A DNA stretch of 64,000 nt from Rhodospirillaceae bacterium (GTDB taxonomy: Bacteria > Pseudomonadota > Alphaproteobacteria > Rhodospirillales > Rhodospirillaceae). Each line of letters starts with the position of its first letter. Within the stretch, counting starts at the first letter, position 1. A program made the position numbers and the translations under genes. Of the stretch, positions 52,385 through 61,361 are shown one piece after another. The notes under the pieces were generated by a model that did no database searches, was not told the origin of the DNA, and worked only from the letters and a program-made list of their open reading frames with translations. The DNA lies in the NCBI GenBank assembly GCA_029243545.1, contig JAQWRV010000027.1:1-64000 (forward strand). The letters run 5' to 3'.

Positions 52385-53413
52385 CTATCGCTTTGAGCCA
52401 CTAGAGGTCTCTTGGGAAAGATCAACCGCCCGGGCATAGAGTTTGCGGCGTGGCTGGCCAGTCAATTCAGCAACCATGGCGGCGGCATCGCGTACGCTGC
52501 TTGTTTGAAGGGCTTCGCGTAGAGCGTCATCGATATCTATATGGTCGTCACTTGAATTAGTATCCGGCGGCCCAACGACAACAACCAGTTCACCTTTTGG
52601 CGCTGGAGGGTTTCCATAAGACCGGGCGAGCTGATCGAGAGGCCCTCTTTTGACTTCTTCAAAGTGTTTTGTCAGTTCCCGCCCAACAGCAGCGGGCCGC
52701 GCCCCGAGTCGGTCGGCCATGTCCGCAAGGCTTTTTCTTATCCTTGGCCCCGTTTCGTAGAACACCAGAGTCGCGGGGATCGTCTTTAGGATGCCTAGCG
52801 CAGATCGACGCCCATTCTGTTTTGGCGGTAGGAATCCCACAAACATCACGCGGTCAGTGGGTAAGCCAGCGACGACTAACCCTGCCAACAGTGCTGAGGC
52901 GCCGGGAATAGGAAAGACGCGTATATTGTTGTCTGAACAGGATTGTACGAGTTTGAGTCCGGGATCGGAAATCAGTGGTGTGCCGGCATCTGACACCAGG
53001 GCCACGCTTTTTCCGCTTGCAAGCTCCTTCAATAAGCGGGGGCGGACCCGTGCGCCATTGTGATCGTTATAGCTCACCATTGGTGTCTCAATACCAAAGT
53101 GCTTGAGCAACTTTCCGGTGACACGTGTGTCTTCACAGGCAATGCGGTCGGTGCCTTGGAGGGTTTTGATTGCCCTGAGTGTTATGTCTTCCAAATTACC
53201 AATCGGTGTTGACACCACATAAAGGCCACACTCCAAAGATTGACTGGCGTTTTCAAGCTGCACGGCGTTCGGTTGCCTTCCTTTGGAGCGAACGGTACCG
53301 TCGCTCTTTACCGGGGCCGGTGCTTTCCGGCCCTCAGGCGTGCTTTTTCTGGTCGCAGCGTTGCGAGGACCTTTTGATGATTTTACGGCGGATTTCGCAG
53401 CTGATTTTACCAT
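52385..53413 (-). CDS. rsmI: 16S rRNA 2'-O-ribose C1402 methyltransferase
   Basis: 342 residues from ATG 53413. LYVVSTPIGNLEDITLRAIK is the signature start of the domain, with LVSDAGTPLISDPG, FPIPGASALLAGLVVAGL and KGELVVVVG typical of RsmI. It methylates C1402 with RsmH. Ahead of it are about 50 residues rich in Lys, Ala, Ser and Pro (MVKSAAKSAVKSSKGPRN), unusual for the family. A GTG at 53263 would remove this tail and also the 37-base overlap with the divergent lipoprotein gene. Confidence 0.92.
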   Translation of the reverse strand: MVKSAAKSAVKSSKGPRNAATRKSTPEGRKAPAPVKSDGTVRSKGRQPNAVQLENASQSLECGLYVVSTPIGNLEDITLRAIKTLQGTDRIACEDTRVTGKLLKHFGIETPMVSYNDHNGARVRPRLLKELASGKSVALVSDAGTPLISDPGLKLVQSCSDNNIRVFPIPGASALLAGLVVAGLPTDRVMFVGFLPPKQNGRRSALGILKTIPATLVFYETGPRIRKSLADMADRLGARPAAVGRELTKHFEEVKRGPLDQLARSYGNPPAPKGELVVVVGPPDTNSSDDHIDIDDALREALQTSSVRDAAAMVAELTGQPRRKLYARAVDLSQETSSGSKR

Positions 53414-54789
53414 GGCTTTTTGTGACTGGTGCTCTGCTGTCCGGGTGTGAGAGCACGGATGTACCACGCCCGGCAAGCGAGGCAAACCAAAGGCGTGCGC
53501 CCATAGCGGCATCTCAGGCTCAAACTATTTCTCCTCCCGCGCTCCCAGCTCTCAGTCGAACACAGCTTATCCCAGGTTTTGAAGTCGATGAGGCTGCTGC
53601 AGTTCCCTCTCCGCCACGTAACCCCTATGGCCTGGTTCGCGTCGGACTTCTGCTGCCTTTGACAGGAGCTTCAGCTGATATTGGTCACGCACTTTTGAAT
53701 GCCGCACAAATGGCCCTTTTCGATGTGGCTGACGGCCGGTTCGTCCTGCAGCCTTATGATACACAAGGAACACCCGATGGCGCTGCCGCCGCTGCCGCAC
53801 AGGCCGCGGCCCATGGCGCGCAGGTTCTCCTTGGGCCAGTATATTCCGCGTCAGCCAAAGCGGTCGTTCCTCAGGCCCGTGCCGCAGGCATTAACATGAT
53901 ACCGTTCACAACCGACCCCACGGTGGCGTCGCCCGGTGTGTTTGTTATGGGTTTCTTGGTCCACGAACAAGTGCGCAGAATCATCACTTTTAGCCGTGCA
54001 CAAGGAATTGAACGTTTCGCTGTGTTGGCGCCGGCGACGCCTTACGGCGAAACCGTTGTCGATGCGCTCAACCAAATTCTGTTGCAGACGGGCGGCTTGC
54101 TGACGCGGGCGGCCTATTATGATCCGTCGGGATCAAACCTCGATGACGTGGTCCGCCAGTTTGCCGATTATGATCGGCGTCACAATGCGCTTCTCGCCCA
54201 AAGGTCGGCATTAGCGTCTCGCAGTGACGCTGTTTCTCGTTCAGCACTACAGCGTCTCGAACGACTAGACACCATTGGGGACGTTTCGTTTGATGCGATC
54301 CTTCTGCCCGAACAAGGCGGCCGACTTACGGAAGTAGCCGCATTATTGCCGTTTTACGATGTCGATCCGGCACGTGTTCAATTGCTCGGCACATTGTTCT
54401 GGCACGCGCCTGGTCTGGGCAAAGAACCCTCGCTGGTTGGCGGCTGGTATCCGGCCCCCTCTCCGCAATCAAACGCAACGTTCTACAATCGATATCAAAG
54501 TTTGCATGGTGAAGCGCCTCCGGCTATTGCGACCCACGGCTATGATGCCGTCGCCTTAACAGCTGTCCTTGGCCGGTCTCACCTGGCGACACAATCTGAG
54601 TCGCGTCCGACCCGTGTCTTCGGGTCTCAAGCTCTGGCGTCACCCAGTGGGTTTTCAGGAATTGATGGCGTTTTTAGATTGTTGCCGACCGGACTATCGG
54701 AGCGTGGCTTCGCAGTACAGGAAATAACCCGTAACGGTGCCGAGACGATTGACCCGGCTCCAACAACGTTTCAAGAGGCTCAGTTTTAG
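53377..54789 (+). CDS. penicillin-binding-protein activator (LppC/LpoA-like) lipoprotein
   Basis: 470 residues from ATG 53377; GAGGA lies about 9 bases upstream. The lipoprotein signal ends ALLSGC (Cys24). Then comes a periplasmic-binding-protein type I fold: VRVGLLLPLTGASADIGHAL, VLLGPVYSASAKAVVPQARA, and FDAILLPEQGGRLTEVAALL. LpoA-like proteins stimulate the class A penicillin-binding protein from the outer membrane. In alphaproteobacteria it is regularly divergent from rsmI, as here, but the two starts overlap by 37 bases. Confidence 0.87.
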   Translation: MILRRISQLILPWLFVTGALLSGCESTDVPRPASEANQRRAPIAASQAQTISPPALPALSRTQLIPGFEVDEAAAVPSPPRNPYGLVRVGLLLPLTGASADIGHALLNAAQMALFDVADGRFVLQPYDTQGTPDGAAAAAAQAAAHGAQVLLGPVYSASAKAVVPQARAAGINMIPFTTDPTVASPGVFVMGFLVHEQVRRIITFSRAQGIERFAVLAPATPYGETVVDALNQILLQTGGLLTRAAYYDPSGSNLDDVVRQFADYDRRHNALLAQRSALASRSDAVSRSALQRLERLDTIGDVSFDAILLPEQGGRLTEVAALLPFYDVDPARVQLLGTLFWHAPGLGKEPSLVGGWYPAPSPQSNATFYNRYQSLHGEAPPAIATHGYDAVALTAVLGRSHLATQSESRPTRVFGSQALASPSGFSGIDGVFRLLPTGLSERGFAVQEITRNGAETIDPAPTTFQEAQF

Positions 54790-54864
54790 ATTTCTATTCT
54801 ATACGTTTGGTAAAACACGGAAAATACAGACCACAAGAATACTGATTAGCTAAAAATTCTGTAT

Positions 54865-55575
54865 TCAATCGATTTTCTGGGTTGCGGGAAGAGTTTGCGC
54901 GACAAGAGATCTTTTCAGATCATCGGCGTAAATCAGCTGGTTGCGTTCCACGATGAATGGTGGTTTGTCCTGACCAACACCGTAGACAGCTGCATTCCAA
55001 TCCCTACGAGGTTTTATGATGCTGCCTTCAAAACTACCGCCGGCAAACAATCCGGCGTTTAAAGAATAAGCGACTATATCGTTACCCACATTGGTCGTGG
55101 TTGCGGCCTCCGCGCCAGCGCCCACGGCGCCGATGCTAATGCCAACATTAGCACCAATTTTAAATTCGTCTTCAAGAACAGCTTGCATGCCGTTCTCTGT
55201 GAGAATCATGAACATGATCGCGGCAGATTGCATTCCAGCCTGCAAACCGATCGAACCAGAGGTCATTCTGTAAAATGCGGGATCACCGAACGCTCCATCA
55301 CGTTGCCGTTTCAGTAAAACGCCATCTCCATAACTTCCACCAATGATGAACCCAGCTTTGTAATATGCGGGCACGACAAGAACACCGCGCGCCCTGCCGA
55401 GAAGGTCACTGAGCTGTTCAGCTGGCTTGTGTTCTGTCCGAACGCGTTCAACAGTAATCGTTGCCGCGTCAATTACATGACGGGCATCCATAGCTTCATC
55501 AGCACGCGCAGATCCAGCATCCGAAATGAATACCATTCCTAAACAAAGCGCAAAGAGAGGGAGTTTGGTCGGCAT
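54865..55575 (-). CDS. exported SYLF (YSC84-like) domain protein
   Basis: 236 residues from ATG 55575 with GAGGACT upstream. Signal peptide (LFALCLGMVFISDAGSARA). The mature part has GVLVVPAYYKAGFIIGGSYG, DPAFYRMTSGSIGLQAGMQS, and AYSLNAGLFAGGSFEGSIIK, the SYLF pattern. SYLF domains bind phosphoinositides or lipids; in bacteria the role is unknown, perhaps at the outer membrane. It converges with the LpoA-like gene. Confidence 0.85.
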   Translation of the reverse strand: MPTKLPLFALCLGMVFISDAGSARADEAMDARHVIDAATITVERVRTEHKPAEQLSDLLGRARGVLVVPAYYKAGFIIGGSYGDGVLLKRQRDGAFGDPAFYRMTSGSIGLQAGMQSAAIMFMILTENGMQAVLEDEFKIGANVGISIGAVGAGAEAATTTNVGNDIVAYSLNAGLFAGGSFEGSIIKPRRDWNAAVYGVGQDKPPFIVERNQLIYADDLKRSLVAQTLPATQKID

Positions 55576-55916
55576 ATAAGTCCTCGATATTTTCTGTTGT
55601 TGATCGGGCGGCACGAATTAACTTGGTTTCCCGAGCGCCGCTCGAGTCAAAGTGTCTATCTCATATGAGCCGATTTTGTGGCCGCGGGGAATGGGTCTCT
55701 GCCATCGTATGCGGTATTTTGTTGCATAAACGTGCACCTGACGGTTAATCCGTCACCTTTCCTTATTAAATCTCCAACGACTGGTCCGATGGGCCCGCGC
55801 GGCAACCTCTCTCATAGGCAATGGTAGTGCTATGGTAACCATTTGGAAAAGGTTAAGGAATACAGTCAGGTAAAGAACTAGTGGTATCAACCGCGGTTTG
55901 GGCGAGGGAAATGTTG
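55576..55916. other. intergenic region of about 340 bases with a 6-bp hairpin
   Basis: No coding frame seen. TGACGG-TTAAT-CCGTCA at 55739-55755 is a perfect palindrome; it may be an operator or attenuator for the rightward UXS gene or the leftward SYLF gene. A GAGGGA ribosome site for the UXS gene ends the region. Confidence 0.4.
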
Positions 55917-56855
55917 ATGAAGCGTATTTTGATAACCGGTGGGGCCGGTTTCATTGGTTCTCACCTGTGTGAGCGATTGATGGCAGAGAATCAGGAAATT
56001 CTTTGTATCGATAACTATTTCACCGGACGGAGGCACAATGTCGCGCATCTCATGAACGACTCCGGATTTGAGCTGATGCGGCACGACGTGACCTTTCCGC
56101 TCTATGTGGAAACCGATGAAATCTACAATCTGGCCTGCCCGGCATCCCCCGTTCACTATCAATTTGATCCGGTGCAGACCACCAAGACCAGCGTTCATGG
56201 TGCGATCAACATGTTGGGGCTGGCAAAACGGACCAAAGCTAAAATTCTGCAGGCATCGACCAGCGAGGTTTACGGCGACCCAGACTGCCATCCCCAGGTC
56301 GAGGGCTACAACGGAAACGTTAATCCAATTGGTCCGCGGGCGTGCTATGACGAAGGTAAGCGCTGCGCCGAAACACTTTTCTTCGACTACCACCGCCAGC
56401 ATAATCTTGGCATCAAAGTGGCGCGCATCTTCAATACCTATGGCCCTCGCATGCTGCCTAACGATGGCCGTGTGGTTTCCAACTTTATTGTTCAAGCCCT
56501 AAAGGGCGAAAACATCACGATCTATGGCGAGGGCAGTCAAACCCGCTCTTTTTGCTACGTGGATGATCTTGTAAACGGACTTATAAAGCTGATGGGGTCA
56601 CCTGAGTCTTTCACCGGGCCTGTAAATCTTGGCAACCCCGTTGAGACGACAATTCTCGAACTCGCTGAATCAATAATCAAGTTGACAAAATCATCAAGCA
56701 AGATTGTAAACCAACCCATGCCGCAAGACGATCCTGTTCGCCGTCGGCCGGATATTTCAATGGCCAAAAAAAACCTTGCGTGGCAACCCACCGTACAGCT
56801 TGATGAAGGACTGGATAAAACCATCCACTTTTTTAAGTTACTTCTTAGTCAGTGA
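55917..56855 (+). CDS. NAD-dependent UDP-glucuronate decarboxylase-type epimerase/dehydratase
   Basis: 312 residues from ATG 55917, chosen because GAGGGA is 7 bases upstream. NAD-binding [15 protein letters not shown] starts it; catalytic Y-x-x-x-K is in [34 protein letters not shown] and [13 protein letters not shown] follow. The whole pattern fits UDP-glucuronate decarboxylase (UXS), which makes UDP-xylose, in the extended SDR class. A dTDP-glucose-dehydratase-like activity is less likely. hldE follows 4 bases later, so both may serve LPS or surface polysaccharide. Confidence 0.85.
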   Translation: MKRILITGGAGFIGSHLCERLMAENQEILCIDNYFTGRRHNVAHLMNDSGFELMRHDVTFPLYVETDEIYNLACPASPVHYQFDPVQTTKTSVHGAINMLGLAKRTKAKILQASTSEVYGDPDCHPQVEGYNGNVNPIGPRACYDEGKRCAETLFFDYHRQHNLGIKVARIFNTYGPRMLPNDGRVVSNFIVQALKGENITIYGEGSQTRSFCYVDDLVNGLIKLMGSPESFTGPVNLGNPVETTILELAESIIKLTKSSSKIVNQPMPQDDPVRRRPDISMAKKNLAWQPTVQLDEGLDKTIHFFKLLLSQ

Positions 56856-56859
56856 AATC

Positions 56860-58344
56860 ATGGACACGAGCATGAGTCATAGTTCCTCTGACTTATCCCG
56901 CTATATCGGTCAATTCAAAGGCCGTCGTTTGGTCTGTGTAGGTGACGTTATGGTGGACCGGTTCATCTTTGGTGATGTTCAACGTATTTCACCGGAAGCA
57001 CCGGTTCCTGTTGTCCGGATCACCAAGGAATTTTCTCAGTTGGGTGGTTCAGGGAATGTTGCGCGCAACGCGTCGTCCCTTGGCGCGTCCGTCGCGTTCT
57101 TTTCTGTCATAGGGTCAGATAGGGCCGGGAAGGAGGTTTCTGATTTGCTCGCCAAAATCGAGGCCATTGAGCCGTTTATCCGGGTTACGGCGGATCGGGA
57201 GACAACAATTAAGAATCGCTTCTTTTCGTCTGACGGTCATCATTTGTTACGCGCTGATCGAGAAACAGCAAAGCCTTTGACTCAGTCAGGTGAAGATGAC
57301 CTCTGCTTGTCTCTAGCACGTGAGATTGAAAAAGCAGATGCGCTTATTCTTTCGGACTACGGAAAAGGTGTCGTCACACGTTCTTTTGCGCAACGCGCAA
57401 TCGCATTGGCCAGAGAGGCGCGTGTGCCCATTATAGTTGACCCAAAGGGGAGCGATTACGCGCACTATGCAGGGGCTACGGTCATTACACCAAATCAATC
57501 CGAACTGGCCTTAGCCACCGGCCGAACGGTTGAAAGTGACGATGATCTCGTTGCTGCTGCAATAGCCCTGTTAGAAAGCACCTCGGTTGATGCTGTCCTG
57601 GTTACACGGTCCGCCGACGGCATGACTTTGGTCGAAGAATCACACACGGTTTCGCATCTCCGCGCAGAGAGCCAGGAAATATCGGATGTAACAGGGGCTG
57701 GAGATACTGTGGCCGCTGTACTTGGCATAGCTCTTGCTGCATCTGTTCCTCTGATCGACAGTGCTAGATTGGCCAATGCTGCAGCAGGCTTGGTCGTAAC
57801 CCGCCGTGGAACCGCTGTTGTGTCGGCACGTGAACTTGGTGCGGGGCTTTTACGCCGGGATCTGTCAGCTGCTGAATTAAAGGTAGTCGATGCTGCGACA
57901 GCGGCGACCCGTTCAGCCATGTGGCGCGCTGACGGTCTGACTGTCGGGTTCACGAATGGCTGTTTTGATCTCCTTCACCCGGGCCATGTATCCTTGTTGG
58001 CGCAGGCAAAGGGCGCCTGTGACCGGTTGGTCGTAGGTCTGAACTCTGACGCCTCCGTTGCCCGCTTAAAGGGGCCCGGCAGACCCGTACAAGCTGAAGC
58101 GGCCCGTGCGGCAGTAATGGCGTCCATGGAGCATGTCGATTTGGTTGTGATATTTGGCGAAGACACGCCGCTGACACTCATCAAAGAGGCCCGGCCGAAC
58201 GTATTGGTCAAGGGAGCAGATTACGACAAAGATGGAGTCGTCGGTGCCGATATCGTGGAAGCTGATGGTGGACGTGTTATTTTAGCCGACTTAGTAGACT
58301 CCTTTTCGACAAGCGCTACCATCGACGCCTTAAGGAAGGGATAG
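56860..58344 (+). CDS. hldE: bifunctional heptose-7-phosphate kinase/heptose-1-phosphate adenylyltransferase
   Basis: 494 residues from ATG 56860. The N-terminal ribokinase-type domain has QLGGSGNVARNASSLGA and SDVTGAGDTVAAV. The C-terminal nucleotidyltransferase domain begins at GFTNGCFDLLHPGHVSLLAQ (near residue 363) with the H-x-G-H motif. It makes ADP-D-glycero-beta-D-manno-heptose for the LPS core. It follows the UXS gene by 4 bases and precedes a small lipoprotein by 4, forming an envelope-sugar operon. Confidence 0.95.
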   Translation: MDTSMSHSSSDLSRYIGQFKGRRLVCVGDVMVDRFIFGDVQRISPEAPVPVVRITKEFSQLGGSGNVARNASSLGASVAFFSVIGSDRAGKEVSDLLAKIEAIEPFIRVTADRETTIKNRFFSSDGHHLLRADRETAKPLTQSGEDDLCLSLAREIEKADALILSDYGKGVVTRSFAQRAIALAREARVPIIVDPKGSDYAHYAGATVITPNQSELALATGRTVESDDDLVAAAIALLESTSVDAVLVTRSADGMTLVEESHTVSHLRAESQEISDVTGAGDTVAAVLGIALAASVPLIDSARLANAAAGLVVTRRGTAVVSARELGAGLLRRDLSAAELKVVDAATAATRSAMWRADGLTVGFTNGCFDLLHPGHVSLLAQAKGACDRLVVGLNSDASVARLKGPGRPVQAEAARAAVMASMEHVDLVVIFGEDTPLTLIKEARPNVLVKGADYDKDGVVGADIVEADGGRVILADLVDSFSTSATIDALRKG

Positions 58345-58348
58345 ACCC

Positions 58349-58579
58349 ATGCAAAGGGTGTTTAGCCTTCTGTCACTTACGGTGGTTTTATCTGCCTGCG
58401 GTGCTATGGAGGAACTCTTCCCCGACTTTAATGCGTCAACTGGCGGGCGTACCAACGCGCAGCCTAAGACCTTCGAGACCCAGATGGCCCCATCTGGAGA
58501 AAGAACCGCTAAATCAGCCGACCGACCGGTGCCTAGTTTGAATTCAGTCAGTGAGGCACAGCCGAGGTCGGCAATATAA
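58349..58579 (+). CDS. small lipoprotein, function unknown
   Basis: 76 residues. Lipobox VLSAC (Cys17) after a hydrophobic leader. The mature 60 residues are polar (ELFPDFNASTGGRT) and likely disordered. It starts 4 bases after hldE, suggesting coupling. I do not recognise a family. Downstream, 58580-58818 holds no gene; ATCACC/GGTGAT (58586-58614 region) is a weak inverted repeat. Confidence 0.6.
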   Translation: MQRVFSLLSLTVVLSACGAMEELFPDFNASTGGRTNAQPKTFETQMAPSGERTAKSADRPVPSLNSVSEAQPRSAI

Positions 58580-58818
58580 CGGCAATCACCCCCGAGTAAC
58601 ACCCGCGGTGATCGCGGCCGAGTCTGTGTGCGGAAGCGCACGGTTTCTCGTCCGGACCAGAGGCGTGTTCATTTTATGTTCTCCTTAGCGTGACTGTGCG
58701 GATGAACCGCCGGCATGAAAAGTTTAGGGTTCTACCCCATATGCCGAGCCCGAAGTTTGTTCTCAGAGTTAAAAGGTTTATGGTGCGCCCGTTTTCGGCC
58801 CTGCAAAAGGAAGCTGCA

Positions 58819-59361
58819 GTGATTAGAGTTCTACGTGCAAAACTGCATGGCTTGCGGGTGACCGGGGCTGACCTGCACTATCATGGATCCATAACGCTGG
58901 ACCCGGAACATTGTGCCGCGGCCGGTTTGCATCCCACTGAATTTGTCGATGTTTGGAACAAAAATTCCGGTGAGCGCCTGACCACCTACGTTATCTACGG
59001 CGACCCCGGTTCCCGTTGTTGTGTCTTAAACGGGGCGGCTGCACGGACCTGTCAGGAAGGCGATGAGCTTATTCTTGCGGCAAGTTGTGAAATAAAACCG
59101 GCTAATTTGTATTCTCATCGGCCGCGCATTCTGACTTTCGCTCCAGGTAACGAGATTGATCAGAAGCTGCAATACGACGTGTTTAAGAGTGATCGTTTCG
59201 AATATGATTTTCGCATTACAGACCTTGGCGAGCCCGAACAGCCGGTCAGCGTACACAATTATGCCAACGTCGACCTCAAGGCCATACGAAGTGCGCTTGA
59301 GGAGAAGGGACTTGAACGAGACGCCATTGACGCTTTTGTCGCGCGCTACTTAACCCGCTGA
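58819..59361 (+). CDS. panD: aspartate 1-decarboxylase with C-terminal extension
   Basis: 180 residues from GTG 58819, with AAGGAAG 6-7 bases upstream. It aligns with PanD from the first residue: IRVLRAKLHGLRVTGADLHY, then the self-cleavage HGS at Gly23-Ser24, which generates the pyruvoyl group. Then come GERLTTYVIYGDPGSR with the Arg and Tyr of the active site, and LNGAAARTCQEGDELILAAS. It makes beta-alanine for pantothenate/CoA. E. coli PanD ends near residue 126; here about 54 more residues follow (FEYDFRITDLGEPEQPVSVH). An ATG at 58780 is in frame but gives a non-family leader. Confidence 0.85.
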   Translation: MIRVLRAKLHGLRVTGADLHYHGSITLDPEHCAAAGLHPTEFVDVWNKNSGERLTTYVIYGDPGSRCCVLNGAAARTCQEGDELILAASCEIKPANLYSHRPRILTFAPGNEIDQKLQYDVFKSDRFEYDFRITDLGEPEQPVSVHNYANVDLKAIRSALEEKGLERDAIDAFVARYLTR

Positions 59362-59459
59362 CTGCTGCGTTCTCACAAGGATCGTTGCTCTTGCGGCCAA
59401 TCGCACCGTAAGCTTGATTTATAAATGAAACACCGCACGCCACTCCAACGCTCTCGCTT

Positions 59460-59785
59460 CCCATAAAAAATCGGTGTCTTATCATCCGGGAACACACGGA
59501 TGAAGATTGGTCCTCAGTATATAGTTATATCAAAGACCCATCATTCTGGAATCTCCAGGCGGGGGAGCCCCCAACGGAAGAGCCCGCGGCCTGTTGCACG
59601 CCAGGTTTAAAAACCTTGGCCTCAATCGTATTGTCGCTTAATGCGCCCTGAAAAAAGGCGTCTATACAGGTGATGCAGAAACTCGGGGTGGCCCGGGAAG
59701 GGTTGTTACGCGAGCACTATTACGCGGGCGGTCGGTATTGGTCGAGTGTGATCTACGCGCTGTTGTCGCGGGGGTATGAAAAATA
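59460..59785 (+). pseudogene. GNAT acetyltransferase remnant
   Basis: Three frame segments in order resemble one RimJ/RimL-type acetyltransferase: NRCLIIREHTDEDWSSVYSY and IKDPSFW (from about 59468), then LLHARFKNLGLNRIVA ending at TAA 59639, then KASIQVMQKLGVAREGLLRE and HYYAGGRYWSSVIYALLSRG to TAA 59783-59785. The total is too short for a 170-residue protein, so the middle is deleted and the last two segments are shifted, the second at an A6 run near 59651. It fills the gap between panD and the next gene. Confidence 0.7.
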
Positions 59786-59881
59786 AGATCGAACATCAAA
59801 TAGACTTTTCTTCCACCCTTATCGTTGTTCAGAGCGAAGATTTAGTAAGTCATGCCAAGGGGGTTATTTAGCGCCAGTGCT

Positions 59882-61279
59882 CTAAAACCCGGTCTTAATG
59901 CGCTCGACGAGTTGTTTCACAGACGGAATGAACCCATCTTTGTACCATGGGTCTTGTGCGAACCGGTAAGCGTTGTGACCGGCGAACATCAGTTCCTCGT
60001 CGACTTCACCGTCATGAACGATATTCTGCAATGTCTTCTGAATACAAAAGGATCGCGGGTCCGCTTTCCGTCCCGTCGAGCCCTTTTCATTCTCTGCCCA
60101 GTTTGAGAAACCGCAGGCCGATAGACAGCCCATGCAGGAAATTTGGTCTGTTCGGATTTCTTCTGCTCGTTCTGGCGTCACATAAATAAGGGTTGAGTCC
60201 GGAGTTTTCAGAGTATCTGTTCGGCCTGAAGCCACCCATGCCTCTGCTCGGGCTTTGTCTTCCGCCGTAACGAACACCTCCCGTTTGCGCGCGCCAACAC
60301 CGATTATTGTGTCGTGAGCCCCAACAAGTTCCGGTGAGAATGCAATCTGGTGATCAGACCTCTCTACCAATTCGTCTATGAACTCATTTTTGACCGCAGA
60401 TGAGTAGAATCCAGTTGGACTGAACTTGTGGAGCAGGATGTCACCCGGCCCCAATTCAAGCAGGCGTGCTTTCCATTGATCAGAAATTGGACTCTCGTGT
60501 GTCAGCAACGGGCGAGTTCCAAATTGAAAACACACCGGACCCACTTCTGGATTATCGAGCCAGTCTTCCCATTCGTTGAGCCACCATACGCCGCCAGCCA
60601 TAACAATCGGGACTTGATCCAGGCCTGCTTCGTTCATGACCTTACGGAGGGCAACCACGCGTGGGTAGGGATCTTCCGGAGATTTGGGATTTTCAGAATT
60701 TGATAATCCATTATGCCCGCCTGCGAGCCAAGGATCTTCGTAAACAACGCCGCCGAGTAGTTCAGAGCACTTGTGATAGGCCCGTTTCCACAATGCACGA
60801 AAGGCGCGGGCTGATGATATGATAGGATAGTAGTGTATGCCGTAACCGGTTGCGATTTCCGCTAACCGGTAAGGCATACCCGCACCGCACGTAACGCCGT
60901 GCACCATGCCTCGGCATTTTTCCATGATGCCATGAAGGACGCGCTCTGCGCCGCCCATTTCCCAAAGAATATTAACGTGAAGCCGTCCTTCGCCGCTGCG
61001 GGTTTCGTGAGCAATTTGCGCCTGGGCTATCCCGCCATCGATGGCATATCTCACGAGCTCTTCATGACGGTCTTTACGTGTCCGGCCATGATAGGTCTGT
61101 GGTAGGATTGTACCGTCGCTGCGAAAGGAATCAGCGTTAACGCCAGAAAACGTCCCAATACCACCGGCGCCAGCCCATGACCCGGAACTCAGGCCAGTGG
61201 ACACAGCGACACCTTTACCGCCCTCGATAAGCGGCAAGACCTCTCCACCCGAAACCATGACAGGGTTTATTGCCTTCAC
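59882..61279 (-). CDS. long nitronate-monooxygenase-like flavoprotein
   Basis: 465 residues from GTG 61279 (GAGGACGTGGC upstream). The N-terminus NPVMVSGGEVLPLIEGGKGV and VTCGAGMPYRLAEI, and later IVMAGGVWWLNEWEDWL and VCFQFGTRPLLTHESPI, fit a TIM-barrel FMN enzyme of the NMO/2-nitropropane dioxygenase kind. It is longer than classical NMO (about 320-350) and has CMGCLSACGFSNW, a C-x2-C-x3-C near residue 380, not found in the classical enzyme. So the reaction may differ. It is distinct from the NMO at 16774. Monocistronic, leftward; substrate unknown. Confidence 0.75.
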   Translation of the reverse strand: MKAINPVMVSGGEVLPLIEGGKGVAVSTGLSSGSWAGAGGIGTFSGVNADSFRSDGTILPQTYHGRTRKDRHEELVRYAIDGGIAQAQIAHETRSGEGRLHVNILWEMGGAERVLHGIMEKCRGMVHGVTCGAGMPYRLAEIATGYGIHYYPIISSARAFRALWKRAYHKCSELLGGVVYEDPWLAGGHNGLSNSENPKSPEDPYPRVVALRKVMNEAGLDQVPIVMAGGVWWLNEWEDWLDNPEVGPVCFQFGTRPLLTHESPISDQWKARLLELGPGDILLHKFSPTGFYSSAVKNEFIDELVERSDHQIAFSPELVGAHDTIIGVGARKREVFVTAEDKARAEAWVASGRTDTLKTPDSTLIYVTPERAEEIRTDQISCMGCLSACGFSNWAENEKGSTGRKADPRSFCIQKTLQNIVHDGEVDEELMFAGHNAYRFAQDPWYKDGFIPSVKQLVERIKTGF

Positions 61280-61361
61280 GCCACGTCCTCTCGTTCCACC
61301 TGATCGAGCGTCGTTCGTAAGTACGTCCGAAGCTGAAGAAAAATATAGTGATTTCTCTGCA

